In this document: one piece after another, positions 21,932 through 29,767 of the stretch
Numbering within the stretch: the first letter of the stretch is position 1
Layout of the letters: the number at the start of each line of letters is the position of its first letter
Assembly: GCF_015354615.1 (NCBI RefSeq)
Contig: NZ_JACAVQ010000003.1
Location: 248,001-312,000 of the forward strand
From: Aliidiomarina indica
GTDB taxonomy: Bacteria > Pseudomonadota > Gammaproteobacteria > Enterobacterales > Alteromonadaceae
Length of the DNA: 64,000 nucleotides
Reading direction: 5' to 3'
The notes under the pieces: generated by a model
The model's input: only the letters and a program-made list of their open reading frames with translations
The model's database searches: none
What the model was told of the DNA's origin: nothing
Position numbers and translations under genes: made by a program

Positions 21932-22678
21932 ATGAAAAAACTTCTCGTTTTAATCGTCGTTCTAATCAGTGGCTGCGCAAGTTCAGTGGATGATCCGAAC
22001 TTTGCAAATGAGCCGTCCTTTGCGGGCATCCAAGATGGCTATTTGGTGTATACCGGATATCTTTTGGAGGAGTCGAATCAAAAGCTTTTCGCAGCTTATG
22101 AGAATGCCGCTAGCAAACCCACTCGACTCTTGATTTCAAGTGGTGGTGGCGACATCGGGCTTGGAATTGAGTTGGGGAACTGGATTATTGAGCATGAGCT
22201 AGATGTGGAAGTTCTCGATGTATGCGCGTCATCTTGCGCAAATTATGTATTTCCTGCGGGCAAAACCAAATACTTGCGCAAAGACTCAGTGCTGATCTGG
22301 CACGGGAGTGCGTGGCAGCAGAATTGGAGGATACCTGAAGGTGCACAGGAATGGTTCGATGAGTGGTTAAATAGCATTAGGGCATCAGAAACAGAGTATT
22401 ATGCCGAGCTCGAAGTAGACAATCTCCTTACGGTCTATGGTCAGCACTATGTGCCCTCAGTTTTTCGCCTCGTTTTTCACAACCTAACAATGGGTACTGG
22501 CCCTAAACAAGGTTTCGATTACTCATTAGAGGATATGCAACGATTTGGATTATCAAATATTTTACTTGTCGATGAAGAATGGAACTGGCGAAAGCATCGA
22601 CCCGGTGTAAGGCAAATGGTTATCCGAGTTCCTGTAAGCAATGATTATGAGTTCACACTCCGTCGTTTTGAAATTTAG
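21932..22678 (+). CDS. ClpP-fold (crotonase-like) periplasmic lipoprotein
   Basis: A 248-aa protein with a lipoprotein signal peptide ending LISGC (Cys15). The core reads LLISSGGGDIGLGIELGNWI, then LDVCASSCANYVFPAG, then VLIWHGS. This is the pattern of the predicted periplasmic ClpP-like family related to COG3904: a Gly-rich oxyanion-side loop, the serine of CASSCA as likely nucleophile, and a downstream His. The soluble C-terminal part (about 140-248) is unassigned. It would be anchored to the outer or inner membrane and may be a serine protease. It is 47 bp after yadH and on the same strand, so it may belong to that operon. Confidence 0.7.
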   Translation: MKKLLVLIVVLISGCASSVDDPNFANEPSFAGIQDGYLVYTGYLLEESNQKLFAAYENAASKPTRLLISSGGGDIGLGIELGNWIIEHELDVEVLDVCASSCANYVFPAGKTKYLRKDSVLIWHGSAWQQNWRIPEGAQEWFDEWLNSIRASETEYYAELEVDNLLTVYGQHYVPSVFRLVFHNLTMGTGPKQGFDYSLEDMQRFGLSNILLVDEEWNWRKHRPGVRQMVIRVPVSNDYEFTLRRFEI

Positions 22679-22751
22679 GCTTAATAAATAAAAGGTTTCG
22701 GAAGGGCGTCATTAGCTCGGGCCGTTGCTTTTACTACTCGATATCATTTAC

Positions 22752-22760
22752 TGCTAAAAT
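22752..22760 (+). promoter_or_regulatory. Extended -10 promoter of the VF530-type gene
   Basis: TGC plus TAAAAT (22755-22760) forms an extended -10; the -35 is poor (TTACTA at 22731-22736). Predicted transcription start near 22767 would place the inverted repeat 22762-22815 at the very 5' end of the mRNA. Confidence 0.4.
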
Positions 22761-22761
22761 C

Positions 22762-22815
22762 CATTCTCAATTAGCCCCAGCGATTAATATGTTGGGCCAA
22801 CAACAACTGAGAATG
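22762..22815 (+). promoter_or_regulatory. Nested inverted repeat in the leader of the VF530-type gene
   Basis: CATTCTCAATT (22762-22772) and AACTGAGAATG (22805-22815) match as inverted arms at 10 of 11 positions. Between them TGTTGGGCCAACA (22790-22802) is a perfect palindrome. It ends 5 bp before the ATG, where no normal ribosome-binding site is visible, so it could control translation or be an operator. Confidence 0.45.
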
Positions 22816-22820
22816 CTGCA

Positions 22821-23036
22821 ATGAATACACAACCAAATAACCCGCTGCATGGCCTAACGCTGGAAAAGATTTTGACTCGTCTCGTCGAACATTACGGGTG
22901 GGAGGGCTTACATCGGCGCATCAGTATCAACTGCTTTTCAAATGAACCGTCGATTAAATCGTCCTTAAAGTTCTTGCGGAAAACCCAATGGGCTCGGGAC
23001 AAAGTAGAAGCTTTGTATGTGAGTACGTTTCAATAA
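22821..23036 (+). CDS. VF530 family (DUF2132) small DNA-binding protein
   Basis: A 71-aa protein that matches the VF530 family nearly end to end: [20 protein letters not shown], then [20 protein letters not shown] and [15 protein letters not shown]. The family is a small alpha fold reported to bind double-stranded DNA; its biological role is not known. No clear ribosome-binding site precedes the ATG, and a palindromic leader lies immediately upstream. It stands alone between the lipoprotein and the porin. Confidence 0.92.
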   Translation: MNTQPNNPLHGLTLEKILTRLVEHYGWEGLHRRISINCFSNEPSIKSSLKFLRKTQWARDKVEALYVSTFQ

Positions 23037-23119
23037 GTCGAAAGCTTACGCAGAATCAAAGCAAAGACATGAATTTAAACGCCAGATATTTCAGGGGAAC
23101 ATTCACTCAACGTCCGTCC

Positions 23120-23176
23120 AGTCGTCGGCAAAGGTGTATGTAAATACCACTCGTACTGGGGGAAATGGCACCTAAC
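23120..23176 (+). pseudogene. Duplicated fragment of the Coa1-like gene
   Basis: This 57-bp piece repeats 18635-18692 in the Coa1-like gene with a handful of substitutions and one indel (shared core AGTCGTCGGCAAAGGTGTAT). It has no start and hits a stop after about 18 codons, so it is a non-functional scrap. It marks the far side of a roughly 4.4-kb block whose other side is the intact gene. Confidence 0.85.
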
Positions 23177-23196
23177 CCCCCCTCTTCTTCTCGCTT

Positions 23197-23241
23197 GTGT
23201 CATGAAAATGTCATCTAAGCGTCGTAAAACCGCCATATAAC
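23197..23241 (+). promoter_or_regulatory. Pho-box array and promoter of the porin gene
   Basis: TGTCAT occurs at 23198-23203 and again at 23209-23214, with GAAAA between, giving the 11-bp period of PhoB sites. A weaker third repeat CGTCGT (23220-23225) keeps the period. A -10-like TATAAC (23236-23241) begins 10 bp after it, the usual geometry of Pho promoters, where the box replaces the -35. Confidence 0.7.
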
Positions 23242-23343
23242 TCGGCTTTAATAAGCGTCAGTTTTGCTAGCGTCCGTTCTGGCTTGCCTGAACGAGAGCA
23301 ACGATAAATCTACACATACACTCAACTTGCTGATGGAACCTTT

Positions 23344-24456
23344 ATGAAAACGCCAATTAAAATAACTGTTGTTGCAGCCGCTGTTGCTTTTGCCATTTTC
23401 GCTGATATCGCTGAAGCCGCTCCAACTGTGGATGTTCGGGGTCGTATGCACTTGGATACCGCCGCTTATGACGCAGACGTCACTGAGCTTGGCGCAAGTA
23501 CCGCGGTTCGTCGGACGCGCTTGGGCATGAACGGAAAACTGAACGATACGTGGTCATTTCAAATCGAGTATGACTTCGCTGAAAACGGGACCAGCGCAAA
23601 TGATGTGTTCTTGCGTCGTTCGCTTGCCGATGGAACCCTCACGATTGGTCAAGTTAAAGTACCTATGGGCTTGAACGAGCTCACCAGTTCAAACGCCATC
23701 ACGTTTATGGAACGTGCCTCTAACAGCAATATTACCGCCGATAGCCGCCGTTTAGGTGTGCGCTATGACCGGTCGTTCGAGAATGTATTGTTCCAAAGCA
23801 TGGTATATACGCGCGGTATCGGCAGTGGTCGCGTGGCGAGCGCGGATGACCCTATGGGGTTGGCGGGCCGTTTAGTATTTACGCCAGTTACCGGTGATAC
23901 CTTAGTACACTTAGGGGTATCGGTAGCAGCGGAAGATCGGGGTGATTACAATAGCTTGCGCTACCGAGATCGCCCAGAAATTCGTCCGGCGGATATTCGT
24001 TTGATTGATACTGGCAACCTTACCGACGTGGACTCAACCTTAAAGTATGGTTTAGAAGCAGCTTATCAAGCGGGTCCGTTCTCGATGGAAGCCGAGTACT
24101 TGGCGAACAATGTAAGCCGTAGCCAAGCAAATGATGTAACTTTTGATGGTTACCATGTTCAGGTGAGCTACATTCTTACCGGCGAAAAACGGGGCTATCG
24201 GGGCGGTAACTTTCGCGGTGTAACACCTAAGGGCGATGCGGGCGCATGGGAAGTTGCGGCGCGCTATAGCGTGGCTAATCTAAGTGATGGTGATGTTCTC
24301 GGTGGTGAGCAGAGCAATATTACCGTGGGTGTGAACTACTACGCTTCAGCGAACGTTCGCATTATGGCCAATCTAATTTTCTCTGATATTAAAGATGGCA
24401 TTAACGGTAACGAAAAACCGAAAGCGTTAGGATTACGTGCTCAGTTCCACTTCTAA
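23344..24456 (+). CDS. Phosphate-selective porin (OprO/OprP family)
   Basis: A 370-aa outer-membrane beta-barrel. It has a signal peptide cleaved near AEAAP (about residue 26), alternating barrel strands, motifs RRTRLGMNGKLNDTWSFQIE and TIGQVKVPMGLNELTSSNAI, and a C-terminal phenylalanine (RAQFHF) as the BAM signal. The family takes up phosphate or polyphosphate-like anions in low phosphate. A Pho-box array about 130-145 bp upstream supports PhoB control. A strong terminator follows directly. The anion specificity is inferred from family plus regulation. Confidence 0.88.
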   Translation: MKTPIKITVVAAAVAFAIFADIAEAAPTVDVRGRMHLDTAAYDADVTELGASTAVRRTRLGMNGKLNDTWSFQIEYDFAENGTSANDVFLRRSLADGTLTIGQVKVPMGLNELTSSNAITFMERASNSNITADSRRLGVRYDRSFENVLFQSMVYTRGIGSGRVASADDPMGLAGRLVFTPVTGDTLVHLGVSVAAEDRGDYNSLRYRDRPEIRPADIRLIDTGNLTDVDSTLKYGLEAAYQAGPFSMEAEYLANNVSRSQANDVTFDGYHVQVSYILTGEKRGYRGGNFRGVTPKGDAGAWEVAARYSVANLSDGDVLGGEQSNITVGVNYYASANVRIMANLIFSDIKDGINGNEKPKALGLRAQFHF

Positions 24457-24475
24457 ACGCTGATCTTAACTCACG

Positions 24476-24506
24476 AAAAAGCAGAGGCATCGCCTCTGCT
24501 TTTTTA
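24476..24506 (+). terminator. Rho-independent terminator of the porin gene
   Basis: GCAGAGGC (24481-24488) and GCCTCTGC (24492-24499) form a perfect 8-bp stem with an ATC loop, flanked by AAAAA and TTTTTT. It is 20 bp after the porin stop and could also work in reverse. Confidence 0.93.
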
Positions 24507-24597
24507 TTGGGCGCGTTTCTCAGGTTTTGAACTATATTGTTAAGCCGTGGGTTAAGGATTACAGTGTTAAAGCAGGTTAAATTTTCGGAGAAAAACA

Positions 24598-24717
24598 ATG
24601 ATAGAAGCTCTTTTACAGCCTTCAGCGTGGGGTTCGCCTCTCGGCATAGGGGTATTTCTCGTGTGTCTTGGTGTATTTCTATATCTACTCAAAGCGGCTA
24701 ATCAGAAAGACGACTAA
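24598..24717 (+). CDS. 39-aa single-pass membrane protein
   Basis: A short frame with ribosome-binding sequence TCGGAG about 7 nt before the ATG. It encodes MIEALLQPSAWGSPLGIGVF followed by a continuous hydrophobic helix (about residues 15-33) and a charged tail ending NQKDD. Its length and layout resemble the small DUF3149-type membrane proteins, but the similarity is only by eye. Its 3' end overlaps the convergent YdjM-type gene by 20 bp. Function unknown. Confidence 0.55.
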   Translation: MIEALLQPSAWGSPLGIGVFLVCLGVFLYLLKAANQKDD

Positions 24718-25765
24718 AAAAGCTGAGGATGGGTTTACGCACCACAATAAACTGACCGTTGCCGCCAGCGCACAAACCATAAGTAAACGGCGGCGATTGC
24801 TCAGGGATAGTAAATAGTAAGTCGGTAAACCATACGCATCCGTCGCTGTTGTGGCTCACATAGGCGGGATAGGTCATAAAGTCGCGTACGGCTTGAAACT
24901 CAGGGTGCTGCCAGGCCTCCTGAGCTGCTTGATGAGGTGTGGTGGGATAAAACTGCCACTGCACCTGTTGTGGCGATACAAACTCGGCCACGGTGTTATC
25001 TATGGAGGCGAGCGGCCATTGCAAGGGCGCGTGCTCCGTGACGCGCACATGACTTTGCCAGTAGCCGTGGTCGTCGATACTTATCAGTTTCCAATGAAAC
25101 ACTGAAAACGGTTGCGGCCATGCAGTAAGTTGCTCGGCTACATGCGGATGTGTGCTGGCAGCAATAGTAAGTGCTTCCTGCTTTTGCTGATAGGCAAAGC
25201 CTAGCCAGCCCACGGCGAAGAACAAGCAGCCGATGAGCACCCAAGGCTTCCATGCGCGATAAACGGCCCATAAGCCAAGCAAAATACTGCCGCTAAACAC
25301 AAGATCGACCAAAAATATCAGCCCAAAAGATACCCGCTCTGTGCTCAGAGGAAGCCAAATCCCCACATCCCAGGCAGTAATCACATCAAGACCTATATGA
25401 GAGAGAATGCCGGCTAATCCGATCCAGTATATGAGCCATCTGTCATCAGTGCCTTTAGCGCGAATGGAGGCCCCGCCCCAGCGCTGAATTGCGATAATTA
25501 GTACTGCAAAGAGTGCGGCCCAGAGCGGCGCGAGTATTAGGGAATGCGTATAGGTGCCATGCCAATAGGCGTGATAGTGCAGAGGATTAACAAAGTAGCT
25601 AAGAATATCAATGTCGGGAAGTATTCCTGCGACTGCACCGAGGAGCATGGCATGTCGCAGGCTGATGAGCGGTTGATCTGACGAATGTTTTACCTGCTGC
25701 CTACGCAATTGACGTATCCCCACTCCCGCCAGTGCGCCTACCGCAGCATGGGTAAAGGGATCCAT
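24698..25765 (-). CDS. YdjM/YfhO-type membrane-bound metal-dependent hydrolase (DUF457)
   Basis: A 355-aa inner-membrane protein with the family pattern MDPFTHAAVGALAGVG, then AVAGILPDID (metal-binding Asp pair) and HGTYTHSL (His motif), followed by more membrane helices and a soluble C-terminal part (about 210-355). The start at 25765 fits the family N-terminus; an ATG at 25798 would overlap the upstream gene. Related proteins are often linked to membrane stress, but the substrate is unknown. It follows the TetR gene by 4 bp and is surely cotranscribed, so the TetR protein probably controls it. Confidence 0.85.
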   Translation of the reverse strand: MDPFTHAAVGALAGVGIRQLRRQQVKHSSDQPLISLRHAMLLGAVAGILPDIDILSYFVNPLHYHAYWHGTYTHSLILAPLWAALFAVLIIAIQRWGGASIRAKGTDDRWLIYWIGLAGILSHIGLDVITAWDVGIWLPLSTERVSFGLIFLVDLVFSGSILLGLWAVYRAWKPWVLIGCLFFAVGWLGFAYQQKQEALTIAASTHPHVAEQLTAWPQPFSVFHWKLISIDDHGYWQSHVRVTEHAPLQWPLASIDNTVAEFVSPQQVQWQFYPTTPHQAAQEAWQHPEFQAVRDFMTYPAYVSHNSDGCVWFTDLLFTIPEQSPPFTYGLCAGGNGQFIVVRKPILSFFSRLSD

Positions 25766-25769
25766 CGCG

Positions 25770-26375
25770 CTATGTCCACAGGCTAATGCGGTTTCCACGC
25801 AGCAACGCTTTCTGCAATCGCGCGCGGGTATTTAATTGGTTAGGCGACTTATCATTCAGCCAGTACACGAACATGCCAATAAACAGGCTACTTAGGGCAA
25901 TCTCCTGGCCAATCCGTTGCAGATTACTCGCCTTGAGCTCGGCGGCTTCTCGAAACCATTGCACCGTGCGGCTGATGCGCAAAATGCCTGCGGCTTGCAA
26001 ATGAATATGCCCCGGTTCGAGTTTATATAACAGCATCTCACCGGTAAGTTTATGGTAAGGGGCCAGTGCATCGAACCAACTTTGCATGGCTAACTGCAGG
26101 CGCTCTGTGGTGGTTAGGGCGGTATTGGGGCTATGATCGTTGCTCAGATGGATGTCGCTGGCGTGTTTTGGAAATTGTGCCAGCATGGCCTGATCCGCCC
26201 GATCAAGCCACGCGTCTACGATATCGTCTTTTTGTGGGAACTCTCGATGAATTTGCGCCAGTGAAATATGCAAATAGCGAGCAATGTGGTGCAGGGTGAG
26301 TCTTTCCCATCCCTGCTCACTGCCCAGTGTGAGAGCTGCATCGAGAATCTCATCACGACTGACTGATTTTTTCAT
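25770..26375 (-). CDS. TetR-family transcriptional regulator
   Basis: A 201-aa regulator. The N-terminal helix-turn-helix is SRDEILDAALTLGSEQGWER then LTLHHIARYLHISLAQIHRE (about residues 5-44), typical of TetR except that the recognition helix is unusually His-rich. The C-terminal ligand domain is unassigned. It sits 4 bp upstream of the membrane hydrolase gene in the same direction and likely regulates that operon. Confidence 0.88.
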   Translation of the reverse strand: MKKSVSRDEILDAALTLGSEQGWERLTLHHIARYLHISLAQIHREFPQKDDIVDAWLDRADQAMLAQFPKHASDIHLSNDHSPNTALTTTERLQLAMQSWFDALAPYHKLTGEMLLYKLEPGHIHLQAAGILRISRTVQWFREAAELKASNLQRIGQEIALSSLFIGMFVYWLNDKSPNQLNTRARLQKALLRGNRISLWT

Positions 26376-26429
26376 ACGCGCCTCACAAACATTGTGGATT
26401 TATCCAACAGTATAGTTAAGGCAACGCAA

Positions 26430-27293
26430 TCAGTCTTTCTTGTCTTCGGTTTGTAATTGAAAGTCGCTCGCATCGTGGCGTTCATGCAATTGCTCGTGGG
26501 GCTCGCCCCAAGCACGATTCACCATTTGCCCGCGTTTCACTGCGGGTCGCTGGGCAATTTTATCGGCCCATTTCACCACGTTGGTGTAGCCCTGAGCTTC
26601 TAAAAACTCTGCGGCTTCATACACTTCATTTCGCACCAGAGCACCATACCACGGCCAAATCGCCATATCGGCAATGGTATATTCATCACCTGCGATATAA
26701 GGGTGTTTGCTCAATTGCTGATCGAGCACATCGAGCTGACGCTTTACTTCCATGGTGTACCGATCAATCGGATAGCGAAACTTCTCCGGGGCATACGCGT
26801 AAAAATGACCAAAACCGCCGCCAAGTATGGGAGCGCTTCCCATTTGCCAGAATATCCAGTTTAAGCATTCTGTGCGTTTTGCCGGATCTTTGGGAATAAA
26901 TTCGCCGAATTTCTCTGCCAAATAGAGCAAGATGGCCCCTGATTCGAACACACGCGTTGGAGGCTGTGTACTGTGATCCATCATGGCTGGAATCTTGGAA
27001 TTTGGATTTACATCAACAAATCCACTACCAAACTGATCCCCTTCCATGATGTTCACCAACCAAGCGTCATATTCCGCTTCTAGGATGCCCCGATCGAGCA
27101 ATTCTTCTAGTAGCACGGAGACCTTCACGCCGTTGGGGGTAGCTAAGGAATACAGCTGCAAAGGGTGCTTACCAACGGGCAAATCCCGTTCCACCCGAGC
27201 ACCCGCTGTGGGGCGGTTAATATTGGCGAATTTACCCCCATTACCGGGCTCCCATTTCCAAACTTTCGGCGGGGTGTAATCCTGATCTGCCAT
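26430..27293 (-). CDS. yghU: Glutathione S-transferase YghU-type (disulfide-bond oxidoreductase)
   Basis: A 287-aa protein that matches YghU from end to end. It has the N-terminal extension YTPPKVWKWEPGNGGKFANI, the thioredoxin-like domain with SLATPNGVKVSVLLEELLDR (about 49-68), SKIPAMMDH at the glutathione site and a helical C-terminal domain with DEYTIADMAIWPWYG. YghU-type enzymes bind two glutathione molecules and reduce disulfides. It is a single gene, on the same strand as the TetR operon but 54 bp upstream of it. Confidence 0.93.
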   Translation of the reverse strand: MADQDYTPPKVWKWEPGNGGKFANINRPTAGARVERDLPVGKHPLQLYSLATPNGVKVSVLLEELLDRGILEAEYDAWLVNIMEGDQFGSGFVDVNPNSKIPAMMDHSTQPPTRVFESGAILLYLAEKFGEFIPKDPAKRTECLNWIFWQMGSAPILGGGFGHFYAYAPEKFRYPIDRYTMEVKRQLDVLDQQLSKHPYIAGDEYTIADMAIWPWYGALVRNEVYEAAEFLEAQGYTNVVKWADKIAQRPAVKRGQMVNRAWGEPHEQLHERHDASDFQLQTEDKKD

Positions 27294-27574
27294 AGCTACT
27301 CCTCATATTTGCGTTCGTTGCATGCAAGGGGATATACGCACGTTCGATATAAATTGTTTAAACGACGTGCCGTTAAATCTAACAGTGAATCAAGTTGATG
27401 TCGCCTTCAGGGGCTTTTTTGGAGCCTATTTTCTTGCAAACGGGGGCTCCTTTCCTATGTTTAAACGAAGTGCAGTTCAGCATGTCATGATGCGGCATGA
27501 ATAGTTTCCAGAAATGGATGAACGCGGTTTTGCAGCGGAAAGCGTGGTTCCGATGCAAGCCAAAGGAGCAAGTC

Positions 27575-29245
27575 ATGAAAATTAAATTGAATGCGGGCGG
27601 AGCCATGCTCTCGTCGTCCCGCGATGAACAGCGGTATATCCCACTCGGTGTCCGCCGAAACGACCGGGTATCCCGTCGCGATCGACGTCGCTTACGCGGT
27701 GAGGAAGAGGGTATTCCTGACGGTATTTGGGGTACTTTGGGTGGTTGGGAAACCCGATCGCCTCCGCTACGCGGCACGATTATGTGCTCCGATCGTGGCA
27801 GCTATCAATCGACTGCGGAATGCTCGGGCGAAGCCACCATGGAAGAGATTCGTATGGTGCGAATGGGTCGGGCGGAACACCTAAATCAGGATCCAGAGGC
27901 GGCGGTGATTGAGCGTTACATCAGTTTCACGCCTAAACCTATGCCTGAGTTACGCGATGGCTTTACGCTAGATGACCTTCCCCAGCTTCGTCTTACGCTA
28001 TTTTTGCGGCCCGACGAAGGCGCCCTGGTATTTTATCAACGGATGCCTGGCGGCACGTGGAAAAGCAAACTGGACGACCCCTTTGATACAGAGATTGAAT
28101 ACCTTCTTCCTGAGCCAACAGAGAATCACGACTGCGAGCGACGAGATCGACTCAATTATCGTATCCCGCTGTATCCATCGGCGGATTTTGAAGCGGTAGA
28201 AACCGATCAAGGTATCGTACTCAAGTGTAATGACCGTAGTGCCTCCAAGCTGGTGATTAAAGCCTTAATCTTTAAACGTCAAAACAGTCGCTCATTGGAT
28301 GTGTTGCAGCGTGTTGCCGAACGCTTGGCGCTTAATCGGCATAATTTACAGATTTGGAATACGGAGCCGGGCACTTACTACTTTACCGATGTGACCGCGC
28401 AAGATATCGATTTTAATAAACGTACCTTGCTGTTGTTGCACGGCACCTTTTCGTCGACTCGTGGTACCTATGGTGGCTTGTTTGAGCGGGACGATGGAGA
28501 TGGTTGCAGCGGACCTGTATTTTTACAGCAGTTGATCGATCATGGGCACTTTGAGCAGATCTTGGCTTTTGATCACGACACGGTATTTCTGTCGCCAGAG
28601 AAGAATGCCGAACGCTTAGAAACCATGCTCGGATTAAACGAGTTTGCCCAGCCGGTCACGGCTATTGGCTTCTCGCGCGGCGCTTTATTGCTGAAGTGCT
28701 TAGCTTGCCGGGGCAATAAATTTCAAATTGACCGCGCTGTCACAGTAGCGGGTGCAAATCACGTGGAATACACGCGATTGCCGAAGCATCTGACAGTATT
28801 GTGTAACGCACTTAAGCGCATCACGCCACCAAGTGCCATGCTCACCTTCGTGAATGCGTTGGCGCAACACTCAGGCCAATTGCTCAGTGTGCTGGATGGC
28901 TTGCGATCAATGAACAAAGATGACCCATTGAATCAGGCTATTTTAAACCCAGCAAGTGCACCGACAACGGTTCTTATCCCAATTGCCGGGCGGTTTACCC
29001 GGGCTACAGTGCAAGGCGGACGTATTCGCAAAATTGGCGCTTTGGCGTTGCACGGACTCATTTCCGTGATTTTACAAAGCTTGCGGCACGACTGGGTGGT
29101 GACGGAAGAGCGGCAAAGTGCGGTGGAGCCTTGTCAGCCGTCGCCGACTTTGCCAGTAATTCAGGTGGAAAGTCGCCACACCAGTTTCTTCGGGAATAAC
29201 TTAAAGAATGAGCTGTTGCTGCAAGCCCTGACCGGAGAGCATTAA
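27575..29245 (+). CDS. Alpha/beta-hydrolase domain protein of unknown role
   Basis: A 556-aa protein. The C-terminal half (about residues 285-530) is an alpha/beta hydrolase: oxyanion strand TLLLLHGTFSSTRGTYGG and nucleophile elbow AIGFSRGALL (GxSxG form GFSRG). The N-terminal 270 residues are unassigned; the first 70 are very Arg-rich. The start at 27575 has AAGGAG 7 nt upstream; a further 26 codons upstream are open but lack a good site. No signal peptide, so cytoplasmic. It faces the stator-like operon convergently. Similar hydrolase domains occur in some caspase/CHAT-linked proteins, but that is only suggestive. Confidence 0.7.
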   Translation: MKIKLNAGGAMLSSSRDEQRYIPLGVRRNDRVSRRDRRRLRGEEEGIPDGIWGTLGGWETRSPPLRGTIMCSDRGSYQSTAECSGEATMEEIRMVRMGRAEHLNQDPEAAVIERYISFTPKPMPELRDGFTLDDLPQLRLTLFLRPDEGALVFYQRMPGGTWKSKLDDPFDTEIEYLLPEPTENHDCERRDRLNYRIPLYPSADFEAVETDQGIVLKCNDRSASKLVIKALIFKRQNSRSLDVLQRVAERLALNRHNLQIWNTEPGTYYFTDVTAQDIDFNKRTLLLLHGTFSSTRGTYGGLFERDDGDGCSGPVFLQQLIDHGHFEQILAFDHDTVFLSPEKNAERLETMLGLNEFAQPVTAIGFSRGALLLKCLACRGNKFQIDRAVTVAGANHVEYTRLPKHLTVLCNALKRITPPSAMLTFVNALAQHSGQLLSVLDGLRSMNKDDPLNQAILNPASAPTTVLIPIAGRFTRATVQGGRIRKIGALALHGLISVILQSLRHDWVVTEERQSAVEPCQPSPTLPVIQVESRHTSFFGNNLKNELLLQALTGEH

Positions 29246-29274
29246 GTCCGTATCAGTGAGAATATGGCGCTGTT

Positions 29275-29670
29275 CTAACGAGCAGCGCCACGCCCTAGGG
29301 TGTGGACAACTAAAATGGTAATGGCGACAACGCCATTAACGACCCAAATGGGATGTGCATTGAGCGGGCCGAGATCGAGAGGAATACGATTCAATCCATA
29401 AATCACGGACACACCAAAATAGGACGCAACGAGGGTGTGCATAAATGCGCAGGTGAAAAAGTAGCTTCGTTCACGCAAAGCACCGATAAGGGCCATAATC
29501 GGTAAAATGATGAAAAACAGCTGTAACAAGCTATCGACGACACTGAGCCAATCACTAAAGAAAACGGTTGGATATCTCATCGGAAAGGTATAGATACCAA
29601 ACCATGGAATAGCACTGAGTAGCAGTACAGCGGAAAACACGACCATGAAGGCCCAATAGATGCGTCTCAT
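29275..29670 (-). CDS. Hypothetical four-helix membrane protein
   Basis: A 131-aa hydrophobic protein with four predicted membrane helices (about residues 5-25, 44-63, 70-90, 106-124). No family recognised. It lies 97 bp after the last gene of the vWA/stator-like operon in the same direction. It may be its final member or an independent gene; the gap and absence of overlap favour independence. Confidence 0.6.
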   Translation of the reverse strand: MRRIYWAFMVVFSAVLLLSAIPWFGIYTFPMRYPTVFFSDWLSVVDSLLQLFFIILPIMALIGALRERSYFFTCAFMHTLVASYFGVSVIYGLNRIPLDLGPLNAHPIWVVNGVVAITILVVHTLGRGAAR

Positions 29671-29767
29671 CCCTCACTCCTTTGCCTTAAATTTTATCGA
29701 ACACCCTTTATCCTAGCGGGAATTTTGAATCGCGCCATGGATTTACGCATTTTAAACGAGGTTCGTA

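Noticed and set aside
23037-23119. Extra small gene after the VF530-type gene
   Set aside because: No start signal or protein-like frame was seen in this stretch.
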